Shown piece after piece: positions 1-11,849 of a DNA stretch of 64,000 nucleotides. The notes beneath the pieces are model-generated. The model was given only the letters and a program-made list of their open reading frames with translations. It made no database searches and was not told the origin of the DNA. The position numbers were made by a program, and so were the translations under genes. The stretch spans positions 4,988,440 through 5,052,439 of the forward strand of contig NC_034011.1 in the NCBI RefSeq assembly GCF_000346465.2, written 5' to 3'. The DNA is from Prunus persica. Its lineage: Eukaryota; Streptophyta; Magnoliopsida; Rosales; Rosaceae. Within the stretch, counting starts at the first letter, position 1; each line of letters begins with the position of its first letter.

Positions 1-424
1 AGCTGATTTTGAATTCTATTAATGATTTAATGAGGGCTCGTTTTATAACTTTATGTTATTTTGAAGTTAGAGAGGAAAAATATATGGGATAGAAGAGGGA
101 GAGGGGTGAGATATGAGAGATATGATCAAGAAATGAGGGAGATCACGTGAAACTAAAACCAAGAAAAGAAAAACTACATAAAACTAAAACAGAACAAATT
201 TTTTTAAATATAGTTTTGGTTTTTATTTTATGGACTGTTCCATACCCATTTTCTCATTGTGTTATCATGTCATTTTATTATTCTCCGATTTTCCTTTCTC
301 TATCTTTGATTAAAAATAAAAACCCCAAACCAGAATTGAAAATGCTACTATTGAAAATTAACTCTGATAGTTTTAAAATCGAAGACTTGGATGCTGGTGT
401 TAATTGATTATTTGTCTTTGATAG
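1..424 (+). other. probable intron of the PX/nexin-C gene
   Basis: AT-rich sequence ending in a T-rich tract and AG immediately before the exon at 425. No convincing exon is visible here; the short open frame at 147-407 has low-complexity composition and no recognisable motif. Confidence 0.5.
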
Positions 425-1041
425 ATACTATGGCCTGATGGAATATTTATAACCAAGCATCCAAAGCGAAGACCACCATCCACCAACCAAGCACAAAATT
501 CACCTCAGGGCCAGAAACCTACAGAAATATCATCACCTAGATTTGTTGAGCAGCAGAAACAGGAGGCAGATCGACGTGCAAAGTTGGTTTATGAATTAAT
601 GATTGGTATTACCTTGTTCTGCAAAACCCTATTATTTTCTGCATTTGGCAGCAGTATATTTAATTCATACCCGTGTCTATGGGGACTGTCAATAACATAC
701 TCAAATTTTCTGGTTCTAAATGCAGATAATGCACCTGCAGCTATTGTCGGTCTGGTTGGTAGTAGGGAGTATGACAAATGCGCCAAGGATCTCTATTACT
801 TTCTTCAGGTAATTATTTGTTTTTTAGAAGGTTAAGGATGCTTCTTGTATTTTCTTATCTGGATTCTTTTAGAGAGTTGTAACCGCTTCTTTTCTTTTTT
901 GAATAGTCATCTGTTTGTTTGAAACAACTGGCTTATGACCTTCTGGAGCTGCTGCTTATGTCGGCATTTCCAGAGCTGGATTATGTGTTTAAGCAGTTGC
1001 ATGAAGAAAAGCATAGATTTGGCGAGTTTAAAGCGCAATAG
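425..1041 (+). CDS. PX / sorting-nexin C-terminal domain protein, 3' end only
   Basis: Partial gene; its 5' part lies left of the window. Three exons are visible: 425-605, 726-808 and 907-1041 (stop TAG). The junctions are GT-AG and keep frame (the codon for Asp in IDNAPAAIV is split 605/726). The first exon reads ILWPDGIFITKHPKRR, then a polar linker (residues PPSTNQAQ...), then FVEQQKQEADRRAKLVYELM. The second and third exons encode the hallmark of the nexin C domain: APAAIVGLVGSREYDKCAKD, then LYYFLQSSVCLKQLAYDLLE, then an acidic end FPELDYVFKQLHEEKHRF. In plants this domain ends PXA-PX-Nexin_C proteins, which bind phosphoinositides on endosomal membranes. It resembles Arabidopsis At1g15240 as I remember it. 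The PX and PXA domains are outside the window, so the full architecture is inferred. Confidence 0.85.
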
Positions 1042-2551
1042 TGGGTCATTCTATTTGACGATAAATTTTGAGATCAAGTAAGAACCATTGCTCTGCATAG
1101 TTTCTTCCTCATCTGGAGCATAGCCTGGCAACATGATTCTGTGGTCTGGTTTGGTTTTTATGCAACCGAATTCGTTGCCTTTCATTTGTATTGGCATCAA
1201 GAGAATCAAGTCATTCTTGTCTGAATTTTGTAAGTAGCTCTTTAGTTAGCATCTTGAGGAAATTCATTGTAAATCTTGAGATTAGTGCAAATATACAATA
1301 CCTCATATTCAGAATCTTTCGGCCTGATTCAGGACTTATCTTTTTTTTTTTTTTTTTTTTTTTGCTCCTTTAGTTTTCCGATTATTCATTTGACCAAATG
1401 GGATTATATTTACATTTATTGCACCGACTTAACAGATCAAGGAATTTCATATTTCAGATGTTCCACATAAAAAAATAGTGACGTTTATTTGAGTACCTGC
1501 AAGGTACATGAATATTTTGTGCACACCCCCATTATAAGAGGATATTTAGCCACCATTTCGAACATATCTTACGGTTACCATGAAACCATAGTTTACAATC
1601 CCATGGAAAAAACTGATTTAGCAAACTAATGGGGTGTTGAAAGGGACTCTTTAAGTTGTAACTCAAGTGATTTGAAGCATTTACTCCTGTACTCGAGATC
1701 CTATCCGATATCCTAGTGATTAAAATGCGATGCTAAATCATTCACCAATTTTGTCCTTTTTCACAACGATATGAGAAGGGGGAAATTCAAAGTAGCTTTT
1801 ATCAACACCACGTTAATCAACTAAACCTGCATTAATCAAACTAATAAACCTAAGACTAATCAACTAACGCTTCATTAATCAGACTAATAAACGAAAACTA
1901 GAACAATCACGCTTTGTTAATCAACTAAACTTGACAGTAACAGAAGTTACAGAACCAATTCAAATGCAAACATCTACAGGTACGTTTATTCTGTCCCAAC
2001 CATTAGCGTTTGTAGCTCTTTAACATTAAGCATATCTGCATTTATGCCGTAAACTGCATCTGAATCAACAAGACAGTAACTATGACTGCAACCCTGCACA
2101 CACAACTATCTCTCCATATCATATCATACTAATTCCATGACCCAACTGGATATGAACAATATCGTGAGTGTAAAGTTGACTATCACTAAAGTCGTTTGCC
2201 TCGCATTCATGGGCAAACTTAGATATCATAAAACCAATATAACCCATAAAGAACTAGAAAACCTAACTCATTGCTCAGTCTAGTCCCAGAAACCAACTAA
2301 AACCCAACAAAATCTTAGACATCATTAAAACAATAATTAGAAAAGGCAACATGAGGCTCATTCATTCTTGTCACAAACTGAAAGCAACTACTATTAAAAG
2401 GAAGTGAAGATCCAATTAAAACAATAACAGTTATAACATCCATCAAAAACAATAACAAAGCTCATAGAGAACTTGTCCAAACTCATAAAATCGCTTTCTA
2501 AAGCTATAACTGGGTATCCCAAATGACATTCAAAATCACTCATTGGAAGGC
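1042..2551. other. 3' intergenic region between convergent genes
   Basis: Contains the 3' ends of the PX-type gene (+) and eL37 (-), which converge here. A run of T lies at about 1340-1363. Around 1638-1725 there is a stretch resembling part of a tRNA-derived SINE ('taactcaagtg...ctgtactcgagatc'). No gene is seen. Confidence 0.6.
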
Positions 2552-3310
<759 letters not shown>

Positions 3311-3600
3311 TGGAGCGCAGAGAAAACCCTAGCTTGTGAGATGGAGGTGTTCAGGCTAAAGAAGTGAGCGGCGGAGAGGGTGAATATATATATGAAAGCG
3401 AATGAGGGTTTTAGGGTAAGTCGAACTTCGTAGCTGAATAATGATGGTATTTGTCGGCCTGGGCTTTGAGTGTAGATAGGGGCCTGACTCTGTGGCCCAT
3501 GTGTCTTCCTGTTTCCTTTGTTTTGGGCCTTTGGCCCCCAATATACCAAAGGAGAAAGAAGACTTGTTTTTTTATTCTGGGCTTGAGAACCAAAACACGT
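3311..3600 (-). promoter_or_regulatory. eL37 promoter and leader: telo-box, site II motifs, TATA
   Basis: On the minus strand, a TATA-like run (TATATATATT) lies at about 3381-3397. AAACCCTA telo-box-like words occur at about 3323-3330 and, on the other side of the TATA, at about 3405-3418. Several TGGGCY (site II) words occur at about 3460-3590 (tggcccat, ttgggccttt, ctgggctt). Telo-box plus site II is the known signature of plant ribosomal-protein promoters active in dividing cells. The exact start of transcription is not determined. Confidence 0.6.
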
Positions 3601-3713
3601 GTAAGAGACTTGTAATTCAAGTTGTTAAAAGCAGTAATTTCTGTACTCGCGGTCTTATATTCAAATCTCCCCTTACTCAATATCGCTTGTATAAAAAAAG
3701 CAAAAAAAAAAAA
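3597..3713 (+). repeat. tRNA-derived SINE-like copy
   Basis: Reads like a degenerate tRNA head followed by an A-rich tail: a box A-like 'acttgtaattcaagttgtta', a box B-like 'ggtcttatattcaaatctcc', the family end 'atatcgcttgtata', and then a run of A. Related copies lie at 31.75 kb, 33.6 kb (minus), 5.84 kb, 39.7 kb and 61.1 kb. Confidence 0.5.
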
Positions 3714-3984
3714 TATGTGTTCATTTTTAACTTTATCTAGTCAATTAATCATTATATTTGGCGAGTTTTCTTTAGATGATCATTCATTCACACTTATAAT
3801 TTCTTGGGTCATGATCATGTTTCATTAATAAGTGAAATATGTGATACAAAATTCATTTTGGAAGATCACATTGTGAAGTAAGTAAGGATAAAATTTATTT
3901 TCATTAACAAAAAATTAAATAAAGAAAAAAGAGGAATTAATTAGACAAATGGCCTAATTCTTCCTAAAAAAAAATTAAAACAAA

Positions 3985-4073
3985 ATGGCCCAAATGGAAA
4001 GGCCCATTTTTGGTCCTCGCGGGAGTGAAGTAAAAGCGCGCGAAACAGAGGTCTACAGAGTCGAGCTTGAGAG

Positions 4074-4106
<33 letters not shown>

Positions 4107-4168
4107 CTACCAGAGCAAAGCATCCAGCTCTCTAAAAAGTCGGAGAAGAAAAACAGAGGAAGACGAAA
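3985..4168 (+). promoter_or_regulatory. CHL1-like helicase promoter with E2F-type site, site II motifs and GA tract
   Basis: Two GGCCCA words (site II, TGGGCC on the reverse strand) lie at about 3988-4010. A GCGCGCGAAA word at 4036-4045 matches the E2F consensus (TTTSSCGC) on the reverse strand. A GA-rich microsatellite at about 4073-4105 follows in the 5' leader. E2F plus site II control fits S-phase expression of a DNA replication and cohesion helicase. Promoter function is inferred from motifs only. Confidence 0.5.
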
Positions 4169-7100
4169 ATGGAAGAGAAAAAAAAAAAAGGGGAGGAAGC
4201 CCCAAACTTTCCAGCATTTCCGTACAAACCCTACGCCATACAGATCGATTTCATGAACGCCCTCTATCACTCTCTCAACAAAGGAGGTCTTTCCATGCTC
4301 GAAAGCCCCACAGGCAAGTCATAGCTCACCGCTCAATCTCTATGCTATAGGACTCTTCCTTTTAGGCATATTTTTCTCCATTATCGAAGATTCAAGCTTA
4401 CGACTTTGATTGAAAAACCCTCATTTTATATGCTTGTATTTTTTAGGCATCCGCCACTTATTGTCACATAAAGTTTTTATTTATTTATGGCATAGATGAA
4501 CTAAGATTCAAGATTATTACTGTTTATCAAGTTCAAAGGAATGGGAAAACCTTTTGATTTGGTTGCTTGTATGCACTTTTAACAGCTAGGACAATGGAGA
4601 GAACCAAATAAAAACAAGAATTTGTGTCAATGTGTCCCCAAAATGCAAATTTAGAGTTAGCATACGTTAGAGTTGAAGTAGTTTGAAGTTACAATTACCG
4701 ACAAACTTTAATTTCAATACTTTTCCTTCTTTTTTTCCCTACTTTTTGTCGAAAACTTCCCTTTTCTTATTCTATTGGGTTTGATTTGAAATCATTGTAC
4801 TTCAATAGGGACTGGAAAAACTCTCAGTATCATTTGTAGTGCTTTGCAATGGGTGGTTGATAGGAGGCAACAACAGAAGACTGAAGATAGGATTGAATCT
4901 GATCGTAATGGTGCAAAAGATGGCCAAGTTGACTCAGATGATGAACCTGATTGGATGAGAAATGCTGTCATTAACAAATACAAGCAGGGTGAGGAGATGA
5001 AGACTAAAAAGAAGGAGAAGTTTGGTGTTGGATTTCGAAGGGTCGATAAGAGAAGGAACCATGAAAATTGTAGAGATTTGTTCTTGCGGAGTGTTGAGGA
5101 GGAGCCTTGCACAAAGAAAGAGGGAAACAATTTGCAAATGAGCAATGATGCTGTGGAGTTGAGTGATGAAGATTTTTTGGTGGAGGATTATGAAAGCGAA
5201 GAGGAAGGGAATCTGGGTGGTGGGAAGTCAAAGAGGAAGGTTGCTGGGGTTTCCCTTAGTTCATCGAGCGAGGAAGGTGAAGAAGATGGGTCTGGTGATG
5301 ATGAATATGAGGAGGACGAGAAGCTGCAGGTTTATTTTTGTAGCCGAACACATTCACAGCTTTCACAGTTCATAAAGGAGTTAAAGAAGACTGTCTTTGC
5401 TAATGAGATGAAGGTGGTCTGTTTGGGCTCAAGGAGGAACTTCTGCATCAACGAAGGTATGGAACATATCATTGAATTATTAGATTTCAATTTGAATGGT
5501 GTTTACCTTCTTCTGGGGCATGGTTTCAGATGTATTGAAACTTGGAAACTCAACTTGCATTAATGAACGCTGTTTGGAACTTCAAAGAAACAAGAATAAG
5601 GAAGTTTCCAAAATCAAGGTAACAAATGTATCCATTTAAAGTCCCATTAGTTATAATTCATACACTTGATTTAATATTATTTTACTGGCCTCGGGACATT
5701 TGTCCAACTACAGAATTGGATTTCTCTGGATAGATATATGATATCTAATTATTTTTGTAACTAAAGATCATTAGTGCTTATTCCTTCTAATCAATCATTC
5801 TGTTATGGTTTGCCTATCTGATTGCATTTACCCCCTACACATGACTACTTGAGGTTGTGAGTTCGAATCCTCTTCCCCCAGTATCGTTTGAGAAAAAATA
5901 ATTTGTTTGTCTGTTACAAGCCCTTCAGTTTTAGAACCATTTAACCTTACATTCTGTGGTCGAAGTACGTACTCAATTATCACTATATACCATTATTTGA
6001 CATCACTATATGGTTCTAGCTCTCTAATCCAGCATCTGGCTCTTTGGATGCCCAATGCTAAATCTGCACTTTGCCTGCTAAGCTAAGTAACAAATGCATG
6101 TCCGTATGCATTATTGATAAGAAATGGATGGCCATATATATTTTTCATAAGAAATGCATAATCATATATTTATTTTTATAAGAAATGCATGATATATAGC
6201 AGATGACCTGTTTTACCCTGTGCTGCATGTTTTATGCCAATGTCGGAACAGGCACATGATCTAATTGAATAGGTTTTCTTGTAAATGTGAATATCTAATC
6301 ATATTGAATTGTCTACATATGATCGTGCACCAATGTGTTCAACCAATTTCTTAAGAATATAGCTCTTGGCTAAGAATAAAATGGAAGTGCTTAAGTGGGT
6401 CAACAGACCTAACGAATCTGGTGGTCTGTTTCTTATCAATAATGAAATGACCTCCATGTATATCAGGGCATGGATTAATAATTTTTAAAACTAAGTATAC
6501 ATCTTGGCTCAAGTGGAATCTTTTCTTCTTGATTTAAAGGTCACCAGCCATCAAGCGCCATATGCCCATATGATCTACAGCATTCTCAGCTCATTCTGTG
6601 TTAGGGGTTTCTCTTGACTGATGATAGTATTGATCTGCAGAATGTGGGTGCAGGAGGAAGGATTCGCAGGAACAAGGCTTCTTGTGGTTGCCCAATGCTT
6701 AGAAAACATAAACTACAAAAGGAATTCAGGAGCATGATGTCTCAACAAGGTGCCTTGGATATTGAAGATCTTGTTCATCTTGGAAAAAGCATGAGGACTT
6801 GTCCATATTATGGCTCCCGAAGTATGGTTCCTGTTGCTGATCTGGTGGTTCTACCGTATCAATCTCTACTTTCAAAAGCATCTCGTGAGTCACTTGGGCT
6901 CAATTTAAAGAATAATATCATTATTATAGATGAGGCTCACAATCTGGCTGACTCCTTAATCAGCATGTATGACTCAAGAATCACTTTGTCGCAGGTAATC
7001 AAATTATGAGCTTTTATTGAGCTAATAACTTAAAAGCTACTGGATTATCTTTCTTTTTCATTCATATAACTAGTTTGGGTGCTTCTGACTGCTTGTCTAA

Positions 7101-9619
7101 ATCTATCAAATTATCTGATCCAACGATAGAATAGCAGACAACTTTAACATAATGTAACATTCTGTAGTCTTCACTATGTATAGTCTAAGGTTAGCACTGT
7201 CCAAGGTTAGAACCTTAATTTGTGCCACCAAGTAAGCTTCCGGTGTTGATAGTATAGGTTTTCGATACAAATTGTAATTTGATATCTTAGCAGTTCTCCT
7301 GACTTCTTTACAGCTGGAGGATGTGCACAGCCACGTTGAGAAGTACTTCGAAAGATTTTGCAATGTATTGGGACCTGGTAATCGTAGATATATCCAAACT
7401 CTCATGGTACTCACTCGGGCTTTCCGCCAAGTGTTTCTCAAAGATGATAGAAGTTATGGAGATTCCTGCCGTGCTACTGAAAAGGCTTCTGGAGCAAGTG
7501 GGACGTCTACTTCCTCTATGGCCATTAATGATTTTTTATTTTCCCTCAATGTAGACAACATCAACTTGGTCAAATTGCTTCAGTATCTAAAGGAAAGCAA
7601 CATCATGCACAAGGTGAATCCTTCTTCCCATTGTATATTTTTACCTGTTGCTATTCTTCCCTTCTCTTTCCCTGGTCTAAAGGTTAAAATGTACTTGGTG
7701 TGCCAGGTTAGTGGGTATGGCGATAAAGTAGCTAGCTTTCAAAAAAATTTGGCACTTAATGGCAGTGAAGACGGAAGCACTCTGTCCAGTTTCCAAGCAT
7801 TAGCAAATTTGTTGCTATCACTGACAAATAAAGATGGTGATGGGAGGATTATCATCTCAAGGACTAGTGCAACATGCTCTAGAGAGGAAGGACGATATAT
7901 AAAATATGTTATGCTCACTGGGGATAAGATTTTTTCTGAGGTTTGCCAAAAATTGCTTATTCTGACATAGCTTGTTTTCATAGCCTAGTATTCATGTCCT
8001 AGTTATGAAACATTAACTCTCAACCTTACACAGATTGTAGATCAAGCACATTCTGTAATACTGGCTGGGGGAACTCTGCAACCTATAGAAGAAACAAGGG
8101 AGCGACTCTTCCCTTGGTTACCACCAGACCAGTTGCAATTCTTTTCATGTAGTCACATTGTTCCCCCGGAGAGCATTTTGCCAGTTGCAGTTTCCCGTGG
8201 CCCTTCTGGTCACACTTTTGATTTTAGCTACAGCTCCAGAAGGTCATCAATCATGGCAAGTATATTGCAATCTTATCTGAATATATTTATGGAAACTACT
8301 CTCTTTGAGCGTTTTCGGATGAAGTCATTACTATGTCATTATTGTATTTATCACCATTTATTCTCCTATTTTGTTTTGAAAATATAATACAGTTCAAGCC
8401 CAGTGGAAAGATTATTTTTTATGTCAAGTACAGTTGCACCCTTTTTCTGCTTATTGCTTTTTTTGGGGTTCATTATACATGGTGGCTGACTATTTAAGTT
8501 GATGGGCTTGGATTTACAGATACAGGAACTAGGGCAATTACTTTGTAATTTGGTGACAGTGGTTCCTGAGGGAATTGTTGTCTTCTTCTCCTCATTTGAT
8601 TATGAAGGGCAAGTTTATGATGCCTGGGAGGCTTCAGGCATCCTTGAAAGGATTAAGAAGAAGAAGCGTCTATTTAGAGAGCCTAGAAAGAATACATATG
8701 TAGAATCTGTTCTCAAGGAATACAAGGAAACAATTGATATATTGTCTTCCGGGGAGTGGAAAGAAAATCCTTCTCAAAGTGGTGCAATGCTTCTTGCTGT
8801 CGTTGGTGGTAAGATATCAGAAGGCATCAACTTAAGTGATGGGATGGGCCGGTGTATAGTCATGGTTGGACTGCCCTATGCTAGCCCTTCTGATATTGAG
8901 TTAATGGAGAGGGTGAAGTATATTGAAGGGTTGGGAGATTCAGATTCCACTAAGACACCAAATCTTTCACTTGGTCATGAACTGTGCAGTGGAGAAGTAC
9001 ATGCAGGGTTTAACGTCCTTAGAAGTTGCAGACGCAGAGGAAAAGAATATTATGAGAATCTATGCATGAAAGCTGTTAATCAGTCCATTGGTATGTTGTT
9101 TTACAATTTTAAATATTTTTCAAAAACATGAAGCCTGACCAACCTTAAAGATGTTTTATTGAAACTATGCATGAATAATCTAGAATAAGGTTAAGGCAGA
9201 ACCAGGAAATCTAATGCCCATCCAAACATGATTCTCCAAATATTCTCACTATCAAGTTCTTCAAATGCTGGCCAGCCCCCGTTTGTATGCCATCCATGTA
9301 GCTGCAGTCCTATGATCATCTTTTTGGTTACTGATGTAAACATATTTTGAAGTCAGTTTCTCATTCAATTCTCTTGACATGGGTTTTTTCCTTGACTGTA
9401 TTAGGTAGAGCAATCCGGCATATAAATGACTATGCAGCAATTTTACTAGTCGACACACGGTACGCATCTGATTCCTCCAAACGGAATTTTTGCCATCCAA
9501 CTAGCAAGCTTCCTCAGTGGATAAAGGATCGCTTCGTTGCTTCAACTGATTATGGTGAAGTTCATAGAATGTTGCATCAGTTCTTCAAACATAACAAGAA
9601 GAGATGGTTGCAGCAATAA
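4169..9619 (+). CDS. CHL1: CHL1/DDX11-type Fe-S cluster DNA helicase
   Basis: Nine exons: 4169-4313, 4809-5456, 5530-5618, 6641-6994, 7314-7613, 7707-7940, 8034-8255, 8520-9090 and 9405-9619, giving 925 residues. The start ATG at 4169 is in frame with FPAFPYKPYAIQIDFM, the Q-motif region of XPD-family helicases. Walker A is SPTGTGKT (about 45-53), split by intron 1. An acidic stretch (about 175-225) follows. Candidate Fe-S cysteines are C261 (NFCINE), C279 (NERC), C309 or C311 (SCGC) and C348 (RTCPYYGSR). The DEAH box is IIIIDEAHNLADS (about 391-394). Motif V is SEGINLSD, and motif VI QSIGRAIRH is split by intron 8. DDX11/Chl1 unwinds 5'-flap and G4 DNA with 5'-3' polarity and supports sister-chromatid cohesion. 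Introns 1 and 7 both begin GCAAGT rather than GT. It could in principle be another XPD-like helicase, but the REPRKNT and GRGKEYYENLCMKAVNQSIG-like segments favour CHL1. Confidence 0.95.
4314..4808 (+). other. GC-AG intron 1 of the helicase gene
   Basis: The exon end acag is followed by gcaagt, and the acceptor is caatag at 4803-4808. Only this pair joins aca-g to gg-act-gga-aaa-act and preserves the Walker A sequence TGTGKT. GCAAGT is the strong form expected of functional GC donors. Confidence 0.85.
5838..5905 (+). repeat. SINE 3'-half fragment inside helicase intron 3
   Basis: Box B-like 'gttgtgagttcgaatcctc' followed by 'ccagtatcgtttgagaaaaaa', matching the 3' half of the SINE family seen elsewhere in the window. 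It lies in the 1.0 kb intron 5619-6640. Confidence 0.4.
8256..8519 (+). other. GC-AG intron 7 of the helicase gene
   Basis: The exon ends ...tca-atc-atg, the intron starts gcaagtat, and the acceptor is tttacag at 8519. Joining gives SSIMIQELGQLLCNL, which aligns with the conserved helicase segment. The nearby GT (8260-8261) would break the frame. Confidence 0.8.
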
Positions 9620-10952
9620 GTTATCTTGAGGAAGTAGCTGAGATTGAGAAGAGAAGCAAGACTCTATAGCTCAGTAAATTTTATAAAGCTATGTATTCAC
9701 TTGATTGCATAATGCAGGTAAAGCCATGCATTAGTTCTATTTTCATATTCTTTTTAGTTGGGTGGGCCTCAGCAGCTATAGGAGTAGTAGTGGTGCTGAA
9801 ACAAAACAAAAGAAAACAAGCAAATAGAAATATTAAAAAGTTATATGTTTGATAGGATTGTAAAGAATTATTTGATGTGGATAATCTCATAATATGTTTG
9901 ATACAATGAAATGGTTGGATGTCAAGAGGAGAAATTCTTCCTGATTCATTCTTCTCTCAAGAAGGATCTACAATAGTTACATTGAATTGGCAAATAAGGC
10001 AAGCAAAACCATGCCACAAAAACAAGCCTAAACATATGTGATTACAGAAGTTGTGAAGAGTTGGGTCTTCTTGCAGCCTGGAAGGTGGCTCATTAATGAC
10101 CAGACCTAACTTGTCATTCTGAAGTCACAATCTTGTGTATTGAGTTGTATAAATAAGGCCAACATCATTTACCATTCCTCTGCAAACTGCAACAGATTTT
10201 AAAGTATATGAGGATGGAGGGAGGTTTGTTTTGAATCATGGCAACTGTGAGAAAGTGACCTGAGTGCAGAATTCCAAATGCACCTTATCCTGATATCAGC
10301 AGAACATGGCAGCAGCCTTGCAGAAGGGGACCAGGAAGCTCCTTCTTTTAATATAATGGGAATTGTGATTAGTCCAATTAATTCAAATTAATTTTGTTTT
10401 TAAGGGTCACCTAATCCCAAATTATTTTGCTAATCAGAACTAGTTGACTCTTTATCTACAAGGCTGTGTACTTCTAGAATGGTTCTGGCACCCACAATGT
10501 CATATTAATTTCTTCTGTTATGACTGTGGGGCAGACATCTCTAATGATCAAACAGGACCATTGGGGTCTATGGGCCACATGGGTCAAAATTTTGGCAACA
10601 CATTCAATTTTTAATTTTTTTTTGTTTTGTTTTGTTTTTAACAACAATTAATTTTTGCATTCACCAATCCACTACCTTTAACCTTATTAAATTACAGCAC
10701 CACTGCCTTTAGGCTTTAGCTTTGCATCTTAATCAATGCCACTGCACTTTATACAACAACTAGTCAAAAACAACAAAATATATGGCATAATTGGACCCCA
10801 ACGTCCGCAATCTGGTAATCTACTTTTTAGTGTCTTTTGAATATCTTGAATGTGTCTCCATTAAACTATTGACAAACTTTAATTTGCTCAAAGTCATAAA
10901 TTAATAATCCAGGCCTTCTGATCTATGATCATATAATCAGTTAAGTCACTAG

Positions 10953-10997
<45 letters not shown>

Positions 10998-11204
10998 TAA
11001 GTAAGTTTTGTCTATAGATTTCATTGTTTATGAATCTCAAGGAGCTTGAACTGTCTAATCTCTCTCATCTGTTACATTGAAGCAATATCAGAAGAGGACG
11101 GATTTGAAGCCAAAACAGATTAGGGTTTTGTCTGTTCTTGTAGACTGAGGCAGTGAGGGAAAGAGGGGAACAACTAGCCTTGCTATACTTTAGTAGAGCC
11201 AGCA
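9620..11204. other. intergenic region with (GA)n upstream of the next gene
   Basis: Holds the helicase 3' UTR and the upstream region of the gene at 11205. A (GA)n microsatellite runs at about 10955-10993. The interval 11000-11204 is likely 5' leader. No coding signal is seen. Confidence 0.6.
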
Positions 11205-11849
11205 ATGGTGCTACAAGAAACCATTCATAACAGCAAAAACTTCTTTCACAAAACTCTTGGAAACCTCAAGTCCTTCTTCTTTGGTGGATACAAGAAATTG
11301 CCCAAAACCCTTTCCTTCAATCCCTTCTATTGTGGGCGAGACCCGAAATATCACCAAACAGATCAGTTCTACACTGATTTTTATGATGACTGGGAGTCTA
11401 CTCTAGATAAGGCAAACAAGAGAGATAATGCTTCAAAAGAACCAACAAAGGAAGATGATGCATGTAGTGGGAGTTCTCTGGATTTTTCAAAGCAGAGTCC
11501 TAAGAAGAGTAAACAAGAAGGGGGATTAAAGCAAAAGAAGCAGATGGGAAGTTCTCATCATCTGGGAAAAAAAGAAGTTCAGTCATCTTTGCAGAGCATG
11601 AATGGAGGAAGCTTAGCTAAAAAAATGAAGGAATTCGAAATGGTGGATACCAGTGATGTAGAACAAGTGCTGGATGTAGAAGAGGCACTTCATTACTACT
11701 CTCGCCTCAAAAGTCCGGTATACGTTGACATTGTTGATAAGTTCTTCTTGGATATGTACTCGGACTTCTCTGTTCCACGGGCGTCTATCAACATCAACAA
11801 TTCAAAGAGGAGACTTGGGTCACAGAGACTTGGCTCAATTAGGTTGTAG
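11205..11849 (+). CDS. plant-specific protein of unknown function, intronless
   Basis: A 214-residue single-exon gene starting at an ATG in a good context (agcaATGGTG), after a GA-rich leader. Two blocks look conserved against a low-complexity centre. The N-terminal block (about 12-48) contains NFFHKTLGNLKSFFFGGYKK, LPKTLSFNPF and the aromatic stretch TDQFYTDFYDDWES. The C-terminal block (about 148-192) contains VEQVLDVEEALHYYSRLKSP and VYVDIVDKFFLDMYSDF. The middle is rich in Lys, Ser, Gln and Glu and is probably disordered. The tail is basic and repeats RLGS (SKRRLGSQRLGSIRL). No catalytic motif, signal peptide or membrane segment is visible. I recall similar unannotated proteins in other eudicots but cannot name a function. 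Confidence 0.85.
   Translation: MVLQETIHNSKNFFHKTLGNLKSFFFGGYKKLPKTLSFNPFYCGRDPKYHQTDQFYTDFYDDWESTLDKANKRDNASKEPTKEDDACSGSSLDFSKQSPKKSKQEGGLKQKKQMGSSHHLGKKEVQSSLQSMNGGSLAKKMKEFEMVDTSDVEQVLDVEEALHYYSRLKSPVYVDIVDKFFLDMYSDFSVPRASININNSKRRLGSQRLGSIRL

Noticed and set aside
147..407. 86-codon frame at the left edge
   Set aside because: Low-complexity Lys/Phe/Leu composition, lies in the presumed intron before the exon at 425.
3941..4350. Frames of 109 (-) and 121 (+) codons over the helicase start
   Set aside because: The plus frame is out of register with the helicase and runs through the GA microsatellite; the minus frame is its shadow.
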